A DNA stretch of 64,000 nt from DATAEK01 sp036258055 (lineage in GTDB: Bacteria; Acidobacteriota; Vicinamibacteria; Vicinamibacterales; 2-12-FULL-66-21), in assembly GCA_036258055.1 (NCBI GenBank), contig DATAEK010000029.1, positions 15,594-79,593 on the forward strand, given 5' to 3'. The stretch's first letter is position 1. Every line of letters starts with the position of its first letter. The notes below the pieces were generated by a model. That model did no database searches and had not been told where the DNA came from. It worked only from the letters and a program-made list of their open reading frames with translations. Below, piece by piece: positions 1 to 10,045 of this stretch. A program made the translations under genes and the position numbers.

Positions 1-1
1 C

Positions 2-2143
2 GGGCTCCTGGCGTTCCGCATGGTGCCGCTCTACGTTGGCGAGCCTGGTCACGTCGAGCGAAGCTACGGGCTGCTCGTTTCGGGCAACTACTTCACCGCG
101 CTCGGCCTTCGTCCCGTCCTCGGACGCTTCCTGCTGCCCGAAGAGGTGACTCGTCCCGGAAGCGCGCCGGTCGCCGTGATTTCGCACCAGCTGTGGCAGA
201 CGCGCTTCGGCGGCGCATCGAATGCTCAGGGCCAGACCGTGCGCGTGAACGGCCGTCACCTGACGATCGTCGGCGTGGCCCCACGCGGGTTCCAGGGCAC
301 GGTGCTCGGTCTGAACTTCGACTACTGGATTCCGGCGACGATGGCACCGGAGATCCTCGCGGGATCGCGAGAGCTCGAGGATCGCAGCGTGCGGGGGTAC
401 GCGGTGATGGGGCGGCTTCAGGAGAACGTATCCATCATTCAGGCGCAGTCGGAGCTCGACACCGCGATGCGCCGGCTCGCCCAGGCCTATCCCTCGACGA
501 ACGCGACGCTGCGCGCCGAGGTGCTGACATTTGGGAACTCTCCGCGCGGCCCGCAGCGGTTTCTGCCGACTGCGCTGGCCGTGATGCAGGCCGTCATGCT
601 CCTGTTGTTGCTCGCGGTCTGCGGCAACACCGCGAATCTCGTGCTCGCCCGCGCGAGTGCGCGCCAGCGCGAGATCGGCGTACGACTCGCGCTGGGCGCA
701 GGTCCGAAGCGAATCCTGAGCCTGCTCCTGACCGAGACACTCGTGCTCGGACTTCTTGGTGCGGCGCTCGGCGTGGCGATCGCCGTCTGGGGGACGAACG
801 CGCTCAGGGCGATGCCACCGCTGGCGGGTCTCCCCATCAAGTTCCAGACCGATCTGGACCTGGTCAGCCTGGCTTTTGCGGTGCTGCTCGGCATTGGCTC
901 GGGCCTCATCTTCGGCCTCGCCCCTGCCCTGCAGCTCGCGCGTGTCGATCCGCTGTCGGCTTTCCGGACGGGATCGAGGACGGCCAGCCGCAGCCGGATG
1001 CGCAACATCCTCATGGCCTCGCAGGTGGCGCTGGCGTTGCTCGTGCTCATCGTCGCCGGATTGTTCCTCGAGAGTTTCCTCGAGACCCGGACGGTCAACC
1101 CCGGATTTCGCCGTGATGGCGTGCTGCTCGCGGCGTACGATCTCACGGGCCGCAGCACGAGTCAGGCATTCACCAGGACGTTTGCCGCCAAGCTGCTGGA
1201 CGCGCTGCGTGCGCTTCCCGACGTCCAGGGCGCGGCGATCGCGTCGTCGGTGCCGCTCGACATCCACGGTCTGCCGTCCCGGGTGTTCACGGTCGAGGGC
1301 CACACCCGAACCGATGCGGATTTCGATCAGGCCCTTGCCAACACGGTCACGCCCGGATACTTCGCCGTCATGGACCTGCCGCTGCGGGTGGGCGCCGATT
1401 TCGCGGATTTGAAGGACGTCAATTCGCCGCCGCAGGCCATCGTGAACGAGGAGTTCGTGCGCCGATATCTCGCCAACGCAGAGCCGCTCGGGCGAAGACT
1501 CACGGCGCGCGGCAAGACCTTCACCATCGTCGGCGTCGTGCGCAACTCGCTCTACAACGCCTTCGGCGAACCGCCAATGCCTGCCATCTATTTCTCGTAC
1601 CGCGACAGTCCAACGCTGGTCGGCGAGGTGCATCTCTGGGCGAGGGGCAACGAAACAGCACTCGCACAGGACGTTCGGCGCGTCGTGCGCGATCTCGATC
1701 CGGACCTGCCGGTCTACAACGTTCGGACCCTCAACACGCACATCGAAACGAACCTGGTGTTCCGCCGAGTGCCGGCGCGGTTGTTCGCCGTGCTCGGCCC
1801 GCTCATCCTGGTGCTCGCGGCCATCGGCATTTACGCCGTCGTTGCCTACGCGATGTCGCTCCGCACCAGCGAGATTGGCGTCAGGCTCGCGCTCGGTGCG
1901 ACCGGACGACGGCTCGTCGCGCAGTTTGTTGCCGAGAGCCTCGCCGTCGTCAGCGTCGGCGTGATTGCGGGATGGCTCATCGCGTTCATCGCGGCGATTG
2001 ACCTGCTGGCCAGCGATTCCATCGATCCGAAGGTTTTCGGGGGTGTCCCCGCGCTTTTGCTGACGGTTGCGGCGATTGCATGCTGGCTGCCGGCGCGCCG
2101 GGCTGCACGCGTGGATCCAATCGCAGCGCTGCGTCAGGAGTAA
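2..2143 (+). CDS. ADOP-type ABC transporter permease, 5' end cut by window
   Basis: Membrane permease of the duplicated MacB/FtsX type. The reading frame is already open at position 2 and residues before the first ATG (20) fit the family, so the true start lies outside the window. What is seen is a periplasmic MacB-like core (motif AVISHQLWQTRFGG), a first FtsX block ending in a four-helix permease with the coupling sequence RQREIGVRLALGAGPKRIL, then a second core and a second FtsX block with RTSEIGVRLALGATGRRLV and the C-terminal ARVDPIAALRQE tail usual in this family. No ATPase gene is adjacent. By family these proteins are thought to export substrates or act as MacB-like mechanotransmitters; the substrate is unknown. 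A second permease follows 77 bp downstream in the same direction. Confidence 0.9.
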   Translation, partial: GLLAFRMVPLYVGEPGHVERSYGLLVSGNYFTALGLRPVLGRFLLPEEVTRPGSAPVAVISHQLWQTRFGGASNAQGQTVRVNGRHLTIVGVAPRGFQGTVLGLNFDYWIPATMAPEILAGSRELEDRSVRGYAVMGRLQENVSIIQAQSELDTAMRRLAQAYPSTNATLRAEVLTFGNSPRGPQRFLPTALAVMQAVMLLLLLAVCGNTANLVLARASARQREIGVRLALGAGPKRILSLLLTETLVLGLLGAALGVAIAVWGTNALRAMPPLAGLPIKFQTDLDLVSLAFAVLLGIGSGLIFGLAPALQLARVDPLSAFRTGSRTASRSRMRNILMASQVALALLVLIVAGLFLESFLETRTVNPGFRRDGVLLAAYDLTGRSTSQAFTRTFAAKLLDALRALPDVQGAAIASSVPLDIHGLPSRVFTVEGHTRTDADFDQALANTVTPGYFAVMDLPLRVGADFADLKDVNSPPQAIVNEEFVRRYLANAEPLGRRLTARGKTFTIVGVVRNSLYNAFGEPPMPAIYFSYRDSPTLVGEVHLWARGNETALAQDVRRVVRDLDPDLPVYNVRTLNTHIETNLVFRRVPARLFAVLGPLILVLAAIGIYAVVAYAMSLRTSEIGVRLALGATGRRLVAQFVAESLAVVSVGVIAGWLIAFIAAIDLLASDSIDPKVFGGVPALLLTVAAIACWLPARRAARVDPIAALRQE

Positions 2144-2220
2144 TCCGGGGCTGCGCCGGGGACGATCAAAAAAGCGGACGGCGCGTCAACGCACAGGCGA
2201 GACGCGCCGTCTAAGCCGGC

Positions 2221-4641
2221 ATGGACGCGCTTCTCGCCGATCTGCGCTACGGGCTGCGGCTCTTCCGGAAGTCCCCGGTCTTCACATGCGTGGCCATTGC
2301 GACGCTGGCGCTCGGAATCGGAGCCAACGCCTCGATTTTCTCGGTCGTGGACGCGGTCGTCATTCGTGCGTTGCCGTTCGACGATCCGGATCGCGTGGCG
2401 ATGATCTGGGAAGACGCGAGCCGTGCGGGCTTTCCGAGGAACACGCCGTCGCCGGGCAACTACTACGACTGGCGCCGGATGGCTCGCACGTTCGCCGACA
2501 TCGCGGCCACCCGAGGAGCCTTAGGCAGCCTGACCGGTGACGGCCTGCCCGAACAACTCATCGGCCGCGCCACCACGGCCAATTTCTTCAGCGTTCTCGG
2601 CGTGAGGCCGCAGCTCGGCCGCACGTTCACCGAGGCCGAAGATCGAGACGGCGCGCAGGTTGTGGTCATCAGCCATGGCCTCTGGCAGCGTCGCTACGGC
2701 GGGGATCCCGGGATCCTCGGGCGTACGATCCTGCTCAACGACACCCGCTACGAGGTCATCGGCGTCGCACCGCGCGCGTTCGCATTCCGCAACCGGGACG
2801 TGGACTTCTGGACGCCCGTTCACTTTGGTCCAGAACAGGCCTCGAACCGCGGATCGCATTTCCTCAACGTGGTCGGCCGCTTGAAAACCGGCGTCACGCT
2901 CGAGGCCGCGCGCGACGAGATGGCGACGATCGCACAAACGCTCGCGCAAACCTATCCCGGCAACAATCGCGACCTGAAGATCGTGGTCATCCCAGCGAAG
3001 GACGACATGCTCGGAAACACGCGCCTCGAGCTGCTCGTGCTGATGGGTGCCGCTGCGGCCGTCCTGCTGATCGCGTGCGCAAACCTGGCGAGCCTGCTGC
3101 TCTCGCGGGCGGCGGGCAGGCGCGGGGAGATGGCGGTTCGCTCGGCGCTGGGCGCAACGCGCGCCCGGCTGGTCCGCCAGCTCGTCGTCGAGGGGCTGTT
3201 GCTATCCATTGCCGGTGGGGTGCTCGGGCTGGCGCTCGCGCCGATTGGAAACAGACTCGTCGCAACCCTGACGCCCATTGGCGTCGCCGCCTCGACCACC
3301 ACTGTGGATTTGCGCCTGCTCCTCTTCACGTGCGCGCTGGCGATCGCGACCGGACTCGTGTTCAGCATGGCGCCCGCGCTCCAGGCGGGCCGCGCATCGT
3401 TGCAGACAGCGCTCCAGCAGCAGTCGCGATCAGCCGTCGCTCCGGCCGGCCGGCTGACGCGCGATGCGCTCGTCGTTCTGCAGATTGCCGCGGCGGTCGT
3501 GCTGCTCGTCGCCACCGGCCTCATGATTCGAACGCTCGTGAACCTTCGGGCGATCGACATCGGCTTCAAGGCGGACCGTCTCCTGACGATGAGGACGAGC
3601 CTGCCGCGGCCGAAGTATGCGGACCCACAAAAACGGTTGGCGTTCTACGACCGCGTGATCGAGCGCGTCAAGGCGCTTCCCGGCGTCGAACGTACGGCCT
3701 ACGCATCGAACCTGCCGTTCACGACCCAGGGAAACACGACCTGGTTCGGAATCGAGGACCGCAAGAACTCGGACGGCAACAACGGAGCGATCAACGACGC
3801 GCTGTACCGCGCCGGCACTGTCGATTACCTCGCCACTCTCGGCGTCCGCCTCGTCGATGGGCGGCTCATCGACGAGCGTGACGGTCCGGGAACGCCGAGA
3901 GCCGTGGTCATCAACGAGACGCTCGCGCGACAGTTCTTCCCCGGGGAGTCGCCAGTCGGGCATCGCATGCGTTTCAGCGATCAGCAGAACCCCCTCTTTA
4001 CGATCGTGGGCGTCGTCCGCGACGTGCGCGAGCGCGGGTACGAGCCGTCGCTCAAACCGGGCGTGTATCTCTCGATCGCGCAGGCGCCGGAATCGTGGGC
4101 GGTCCCTGAGTACCTGATCCTTCGTGCTCGTGTGCCGCCCAACGAGCTCATCGACTCCGTCCGGCGGGTCATCGCCGAAGTCGATCCCGCCCAGCCGATT
4201 GCCTCGGTCAGATCGATGGACGATATCCTCGATCTCGAAGTGGCAGACCGCCATCAACAGGCGGTCCTGCTCGGGGCGTTTGCCGCTCTCGCGCTGGTTC
4301 TCGCGTCACTCGGGCTGTACGGATTGCTGACCTACGCCGTGGCCCAGCGGACGCGCGAGATCGGCCTGCGCGTCGCCCTTGGCGCCAGCCGGCGCGACGT
4401 GGTGACGATGGTGGCGGCGCGCGGTCTTGGGCTGGCAGTCATCGGCCTCAGCCTCGGGGCTGCGGCGGGTTGGGCAGTGACGCGGGCGATGGGCAGCGTG
4501 CTCTACGGTGTCCGCGCCGACGACGTCGCGACGTTCGCCGCGTCACTGCTGCTGCTCGGCACCGTCGCCCTCGCCGCCTGCATCGTGCCGGCCGCACGAG
4601 CCTCACGCGTCGATCCGATGATCGTCCTCAGAGAGCAGTAA
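2221..4641 (+). CDS. ADOP-type ABC transporter permease (806 aa)
   Basis: Full-length duplicated permease: N-terminal helix (VAIATLALGIGANASIF), MacB-like periplasmic core with VVISHGLWQRRYGGDP, first FtsX block with GEMAVRSALGATRARLVRQL, a central helix, a second core and a last FtsX block with REIGLRVALGASRRDVV, ending RVDPMIVLREQ. The ATG at 2221 directly begins the conserved MDALLADLRYGLR opening, so the start is well supported. It lacks the roughly 80-residue N-terminal extension present in the 22486-19823 paralogue. Placed right after another permease, it may have arisen by tandem duplication. Substrate unknown; no ATP-binding subunit is in the window. Confidence 0.93.
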   Translation: MDALLADLRYGLRLFRKSPVFTCVAIATLALGIGANASIFSVVDAVVIRALPFDDPDRVAMIWEDASRAGFPRNTPSPGNYYDWRRMARTFADIAATRGALGSLTGDGLPEQLIGRATTANFFSVLGVRPQLGRTFTEAEDRDGAQVVVISHGLWQRRYGGDPGILGRTILLNDTRYEVIGVAPRAFAFRNRDVDFWTPVHFGPEQASNRGSHFLNVVGRLKTGVTLEAARDEMATIAQTLAQTYPGNNRDLKIVVIPAKDDMLGNTRLELLVLMGAAAAVLLIACANLASLLLSRAAGRRGEMAVRSALGATRARLVRQLVVEGLLLSIAGGVLGLALAPIGNRLVATLTPIGVAASTTTVDLRLLLFTCALAIATGLVFSMAPALQAGRASLQTALQQQSRSAVAPAGRLTRDALVVLQIAAAVVLLVATGLMIRTLVNLRAIDIGFKADRLLTMRTSLPRPKYADPQKRLAFYDRVIERVKALPGVERTAYASNLPFTTQGNTTWFGIEDRKNSDGNNGAINDALYRAGTVDYLATLGVRLVDGRLIDERDGPGTPRAVVINETLARQFFPGESPVGHRMRFSDQQNPLFTIVGVVRDVRERGYEPSLKPGVYLSIAQAPESWAVPEYLILRARVPPNELIDSVRRVIAEVDPAQPIASVRSMDDILDLEVADRHQQAVLLGAFAALALVLASLGLYGLLTYAVAQRTREIGLRVALGASRRDVVTMVAARGLGLAVIGLSLGAAAGWAVTRAMGSVLYGVRADDVATFAASLLLLGTVALAACIVPAARASRVDPMIVLREQ

Positions 4642-4771
4642 GGTACTCAACGCGTTCCAGCGGACGGGCTCGGACCGGCCCGCGCAGAACGGCCCGCCCC
4701 GCCCAATCCGCGCGGCTCCGTAGGTAGAATAGCGGGATGTGCAACACCAACGACACCTCCCGAGGACCCCA

Positions 4772-5347
4772 TTGGCCAGCCTGATTGAAGCCATCGCAAT
4801 CAAGCGCAAGTCGTACTTCGAGTTCGAGAACGCGCCCTATCACTGCCTCGACGTCGAGGTTTCCAAACCCACGGCGCGCGGGGGCCAGACGCTCGTGCGC
4901 ATCAAGATGCGCAACCTGCTGACGCGTGCCGTCTTCGACCGCACGTTCAAGGCGGGCGAAAAGTTCAAGGAGCCGGACCTGGTGATGGTGCCGGCAACCT
5001 ATCTCTACGCCGACAGCGCGGGCTATCACTTCATGGATCAGGAGAGCTTCGACACCTTGACCCTCGGCACGGCGATCGTTGGCGACGATCGTCAACTCCT
5101 CGTCGATAACGTCGCTGTCCAGATCCACAAGTACAACGGCACGCCGATCGGTCTTCAGTTTCCCCCGCACGTCGAGCTGACGGTGACGTCCACGGAACCC
5201 GGCGTGCGCGGCGACACCGCGAGCGGCGGCGTGACCAAGTCGGCGACGCTCGAGACGGGGCTCGAGATCCGAGTGCCGCTCTTCATCAAGGAAGGCGAGA
5301 AGGTGAAGGTCCACACGGAGACGCGCGAGTTTGCGGGACGGGCCTGA
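4772..5347 (+). CDS. efpL: EF-P paralogue of the EfpL/YeiP type
   Basis: 191-residue, three-domain protein of the elongation factor P family, which binds stalled ribosomes between the P and E sites and relieves pausing at difficult sequences. The loop that reaches the P-site tRNA reads KPTARGGQTL. Canonical EF-P has PGKG with a modifiable lysine, whereas E. coli YeiP/EfpL has SPTARGAATL with a tip arginine, so this copy belongs to the arginine-tip (about Arg36) EfpL side; its C-terminus (EKVKVHTETREFAGRA) also resembles YeiP. TTG at 4772 is preferred as start: GAGGA lies about 6 bases upstream and the length then matches the family. An in-frame GTG at 4739 would add 11 unlike residues. Whether a canonical EF-P exists elsewhere cannot be seen. 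Confidence 0.85.
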   Translation: MASLIEAIAIKRKSYFEFENAPYHCLDVEVSKPTARGGQTLVRIKMRNLLTRAVFDRTFKAGEKFKEPDLVMVPATYLYADSAGYHFMDQESFDTLTLGTAIVGDDRQLLVDNVAVQIHKYNGTPIGLQFPPHVELTVTSTEPGVRGDTASGGVTKSATLETGLEIRVPLFIKEGEKVKVHTETREFAGRA

Positions 5348-5353
5348 TGGGAT

Positions 5354-5393
5354 GGTAAATGGCAAATGGTAAAGGGTAAATGGCAAATGGTAA
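5354..5393. repeat. Short direct repeat of degenerate heptamers
   Basis: Two perfect copies of GGTAAATGGCAAATGGTAA start at 5354 and 5375 (period 21), followed by a decayed third (TGGTAATGGCAAGGGG). The tract is built from GGYAAAT-like heptamers and fills the gap between efpL and the prolyl oligopeptidase gene. It is AT-richer than its surroundings. It is one of several such stutter tracts in this window, each with its own word. Confidence 0.8.
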
Positions 5394-5432
5394 TGGCAAG
5401 GGGCTAAGGGTAGACGGGAGGGAGCAACAGTG

Positions 5433-7577
<2,145 letters not shown>

Positions 7578-7581
7578 TCGT

Positions 7582-7983
7582 CTACTCGTCTGACGGGCCG
7601 TCGAGTACGAGCCGGATCTTCGCCGCGAGCGCGGCGGGCGTGTAGGGCTTCTGCAGGAACGCGAGCGTCGCGTGCTCGACGCCGTCGTGGACGGCGGCGT
7701 CCGCGGTGAAGCCGCTCGTGTACAGGATCTTGATATCGCCGCACCGTTCCTTGACGCGATCGGCGAGCTCACGTCCGCTCATCCCCGGCAGCGTCAAGTC
7801 GGTGACGACGATCGATACGTCCTGAAGATGCTGGTCGAGAATCGTCAGCGCTTCCTCGCCGGTAGCCGCTTCGAGCACTCTGTAGCCATGCCTGGCGAGT
7901 CCGCGACCGGCGAGACGGCGCAGTAACTCTTCGTCTTCGACGAGGAGGATGGTCCGGCCCGTGCGAGTGCCCGGCGTGCTCAC
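7582..7983 (-). CDS. Stand-alone response regulator receiver
   Basis: 133-residue CheY-like receiver: acidic pair in LLVEDEE, phospho-acceptor Asp in VVTDLTLPGMSG, Thr/Ser in LYTSGF and Lys in FLQKPYTP, so all key residues are present. It has no output domain and presumably acts by protein contact. The sequence style (GYRVLEAATGEEAL, GRELADRV) matches receivers normally fused to PAS-type hybrid histidine kinases; no cognate kinase is adjacent. GTG at 7983 is chosen as start since it gives a GTGA overlap with the stop of the upstream VOC gene and begins right before the domain; longer frames add non-conserved residues. Confidence 0.88.
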   Translation of the reverse strand: MSTPGTRTGRTILLVEDEELLRRLAGRGLARHGYRVLEAATGEEALTILDQHLQDVSIVVTDLTLPGMSGRELADRVKERCGDIKILYTSGFTADAAVHDGVEHATLAFLQKPYTPAALAAKIRLVLDGPSDE

Positions 7984-8360
7984 GCGAGATCGTACGCCGT
8001 CGGGTGCAAGGGTTGATACAACCCGACCTCGGCGCCGCTCGGGAGGCGCACCGACGTCCGGATTCCCCACCGCTCTTTCGCTACTGGACCGCAGCGAACG
8101 GACGCCGCCTTCAGCGATGCGATGACGGATTCGAGATCGTCACACATCAAATACATCTCGGCCCCGATCATCGAACCATCGCCTGCCGGAGCGGGGGCAT
8201 CACTGTCGACGGGATGCAGCGCCAGTTCGGACGGCGGAAGCTGAAAGATCAGCCAGCCATGGCCGATGTCGACGTGGCGGAGTTTCAGGACGTCGCGGAA
8301 GAACGCGCGATCGGCGTCGGGGTCCTTGCTGTACAGCAGTACGTGCGCGGCGGTGATCAT
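7980..8360 (-). CDS. VOC (glyoxalase/bleomycin-resistance) family protein
   Basis: 126 residues forming one vicinal oxygen chelate unit made of two beta-alpha-beta-beta-beta halves: it opens MITAAHVLLYSKDPDADRAF, has the typical FFRDVLKL and ends with LPSGAEVGLYQP. Members bind a divalent metal and act as lyases, isomerases, dioxygenases or drug-binding proteins. The specific substrate cannot be read from sequence. It is the first gene of a two-gene unit with the downstream receiver (4-bp overlap); the functional link between the two is unclear. Confidence 0.8.
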   Translation of the reverse strand: MITAAHVLLYSKDPDADRAFFRDVLKLRHVDIGHGWLIFQLPPSELALHPVDSDAPAPAGDGSMIGAEMYLMCDDLESVIASLKAASVRCGPVAKERWGIRTSVRLPSGAEVGLYQPLHPTAYDLA

Positions 8361-8439
8361 GCGGGCCAGTGTAGCCCAGGATCCTGAAGGGTCCGCCTGA
8401 ATCTAGAACCTATCTCACAGACCGAGACCCTGCCGGCGA

Positions 8440-8680
8440 TCAGATTCGTTGAGGCAAGATGCGAGCGAGCGTCGCGAGCGAGCCACGCGAACGGCCCGCC
8501 TTCGCGCCGAAGGCGCTACGGCGCGTCCGCCGTAGCCTTGGCGAAGGCGGAAGCGAGCCGGCGAAGCGGCGAGTGAGAGCCCAGCCTCCGCCAAGGCTAC
8601 GGCGGGTCCGCCGGAGCTTTAGCGAAGGCGGAAGCGTGTGGGGGAGTCCGAGGGGCAAGCCCCTCGGATGACACCAGGAT
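8440..8680. repeat. GC-rich dispersed repeat array in a 335-bp gene-free gap
   Basis: The stretch 8361-8695 holds no supportable gene. It contains two diverged copies of a block whose core reads CGTAGCCTTGGCGAAGGCGG or, inverted, CCGCCAAGGCTACGGCGG (about 8532-8552 and 8585-8605), plus related pieces such as GCGCTACGGCGCGTCCGCC. Copies in both orientations give strong fold-back potential. Translated fragments such as RRSLGEGG recur as spurious frames, as expected for a mobile or recombinogenic repeat rather than coding DNA. Confidence 0.75.
8648..8667. terminator. Perfect 8-bp hairpin downstream of the sulfur operon
   Basis: CCGAGGGG - CAAG - CCCCTCGG forms a perfect stem with a four-base loop, 29 bp past the stop of the operon's last gene (read on the minus strand). 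No T-run follows on either strand, so it is either a weak terminator, a transcript-end stabiliser, or part of the repeat array beside it. Confidence 0.5.
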
Positions 8681-8695
8681 GCTGGTGAGCTGGAG

Positions 8696-10045
8696 TCAGC
8701 AGGCGGCCACGATGGCGATGGCGCGGGACACGTCGTCGGCGTTGGTGGCCAGGCCGAGCGATGCGCGAATGGCACCGACGGCTGTGCCATCGCCGAGGCA
8801 CGACGCAAATCGTTCGACCGTGAATTCCCCATCGAGATGGTCGAGACACCGGGCTGATCCCCGTGGATCGAAGCCAAACGCCGCCTCGGCCGCGCCAGGA
8901 TTGCAGAAGCAACCGCCCCGCACCGAGACGCCGGCCTGGGCCATCCGCTGTTCGACGACTTGGTACGGGACGGCGTGACCAGAGCGGTCCAGGACGTTGA
9001 ACGTGACAACGCCGCCGCGGTCGGTCATGTCAGAGGGGCCGTAGATCTGCACGACCGGGCATCCGTTGGCGTGCCTCAGGCTCTGCAGTCCGTGCAGCAG
9101 CCGCGCGGTCAGGCCGAGCACGTGCGTCGAGAGCCGCGACATCCCGATGCCTTCCAGCAGATCGAAGCCCGACGCCAGCGCGGCGATGCCGATGAAGTTC
9201 GGCGTGCCGTCCTCGAACGCCTCGTGGTCGGCGCGCAGTCGATGCCGCTCGAGCTGCACCGAAGCGAAGAGCACGGTGCCGCCGGAAAACCACGGACGGA
9301 TCAAGCGGTCGAGGGCGTCGCGGCGTGCGACGAGCGCACCAACGCCCGTCGGATATCCGAACAGCTTGTAGAACGAAAGAACTGTGAAATCCGCCGGGCA
9401 TCGGCGAAGACTGAGAGCGGCGGTGGGCGCGAACGCGGCCGCGTCGAGCAGCACATCCAGACCGAGCGCATGCGCGTGCTCGACGAGATGCAGGGGATGT
9501 CTCACGCCCGAAAAATTCGACTGCGCTGGAAACGCCAGCAGTCCGCCGCCGGCCTGCGCCGCTTCAGCGAGGGCAACACCGGGCTCAGCGAGCCGCAAGT
9601 CCGCGTCGAGCGGAAGATACCGGACCTCGGCGCCTGCCCGCCGCGCGTACGAACGAATGCCGTTGACCGAGTTGTGATTGTCCGCACTCAAGACGCAGAC
9701 AGAGTCGGATCCGAACGGGTAACTTTCCGCGACGAGCTTGATCGCAGCCGTGGCGTTGGCGGTGAAGGACACGACGTGGGTCGCATCATCCGCATCCAGG
9801 AAGGTCAGGACACGTCTTCGGGCATCGTCGATGATGCGGGTGCTCGCGAGCGATGGCGGGTGCGACGAGTGCGGGTTGCCGAGAAGCGTTCGGGTGAGAA
9901 AATCGTGGTGGTCCTGCACCTGTGACTCGGCATACAGCGCGCTGCCAGCGTAGTCCAGATACGTGTGATGACCGAGACGCGCGAACTCTCGATCGCGGAG
10001 ACCTTCCAGCGAATAATCGACGGCCGGAGCCGCGCTGGTCAGCAC
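8696..10045 (-). CDS. Class V aminotransferase, MoCo-sulfurase N-domain-like PLP enzyme
   Basis: 449-residue fold-type I PLP enzyme. The opening YLDYAGSALYAESQ and the lysine motif SFYKLFGYPTGVGAL resemble the NifS-like domain of eukaryotic molybdenum cofactor sulfurase, as does the cysteine motif VRGGCFCNPGA near the C-terminus, which would carry a persulfide. It would mobilise sulfur from cysteine for transfer. No MOSC domain follows, so the MoCo-binding half of the eukaryotic enzyme is missing. GTG 10045 lies 7 bp inside the upstream gene, making this the fourth and last gene of a sulfur operon. The acceptor of its sulfur is not evident. Confidence 0.85.
   Translation of the reverse strand: MLTSAAPAVDYSLEGLRDREFARLGHHTYLDYAGSALYAESQVQDHHDFLTRTLLGNPHSSHPPSLASTRIIDDARRRVLTFLDADDATHVVSFTANATAAIKLVAESYPFGSDSVCVLSADNHNSVNGIRSYARRAGAEVRYLPLDADLRLAEPGVALAEAAQAGGGLLAFPAQSNFSGVRHPLHLVEHAHALGLDVLLDAAAFAPTAALSLRRCPADFTVLSFYKLFGYPTGVGALVARRDALDRLIRPWFSGGTVLFASVQLERHRLRADHEAFEDGTPNFIGIAALASGFDLLEGIGMSRLSTHVLGLTARLLHGLQSLRHANGCPVVQIYGPSDMTDRGGVVTFNVLDRSGHAVPYQVVEQRMAQAGVSVRGGCFCNPGAAEAAFGFDPRGSARCLDHLDGEFTVERFASCLGDGTAVGAIRASLGLATNADDVSRAIAIVAAC

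Noticed and set aside
8440..8680. Small coding frames with RRSLGEGG-like sequence
   Set aside because: Same peptide appears in both orientations from inverted DNA copies; it is repeat DNA, not a gene.
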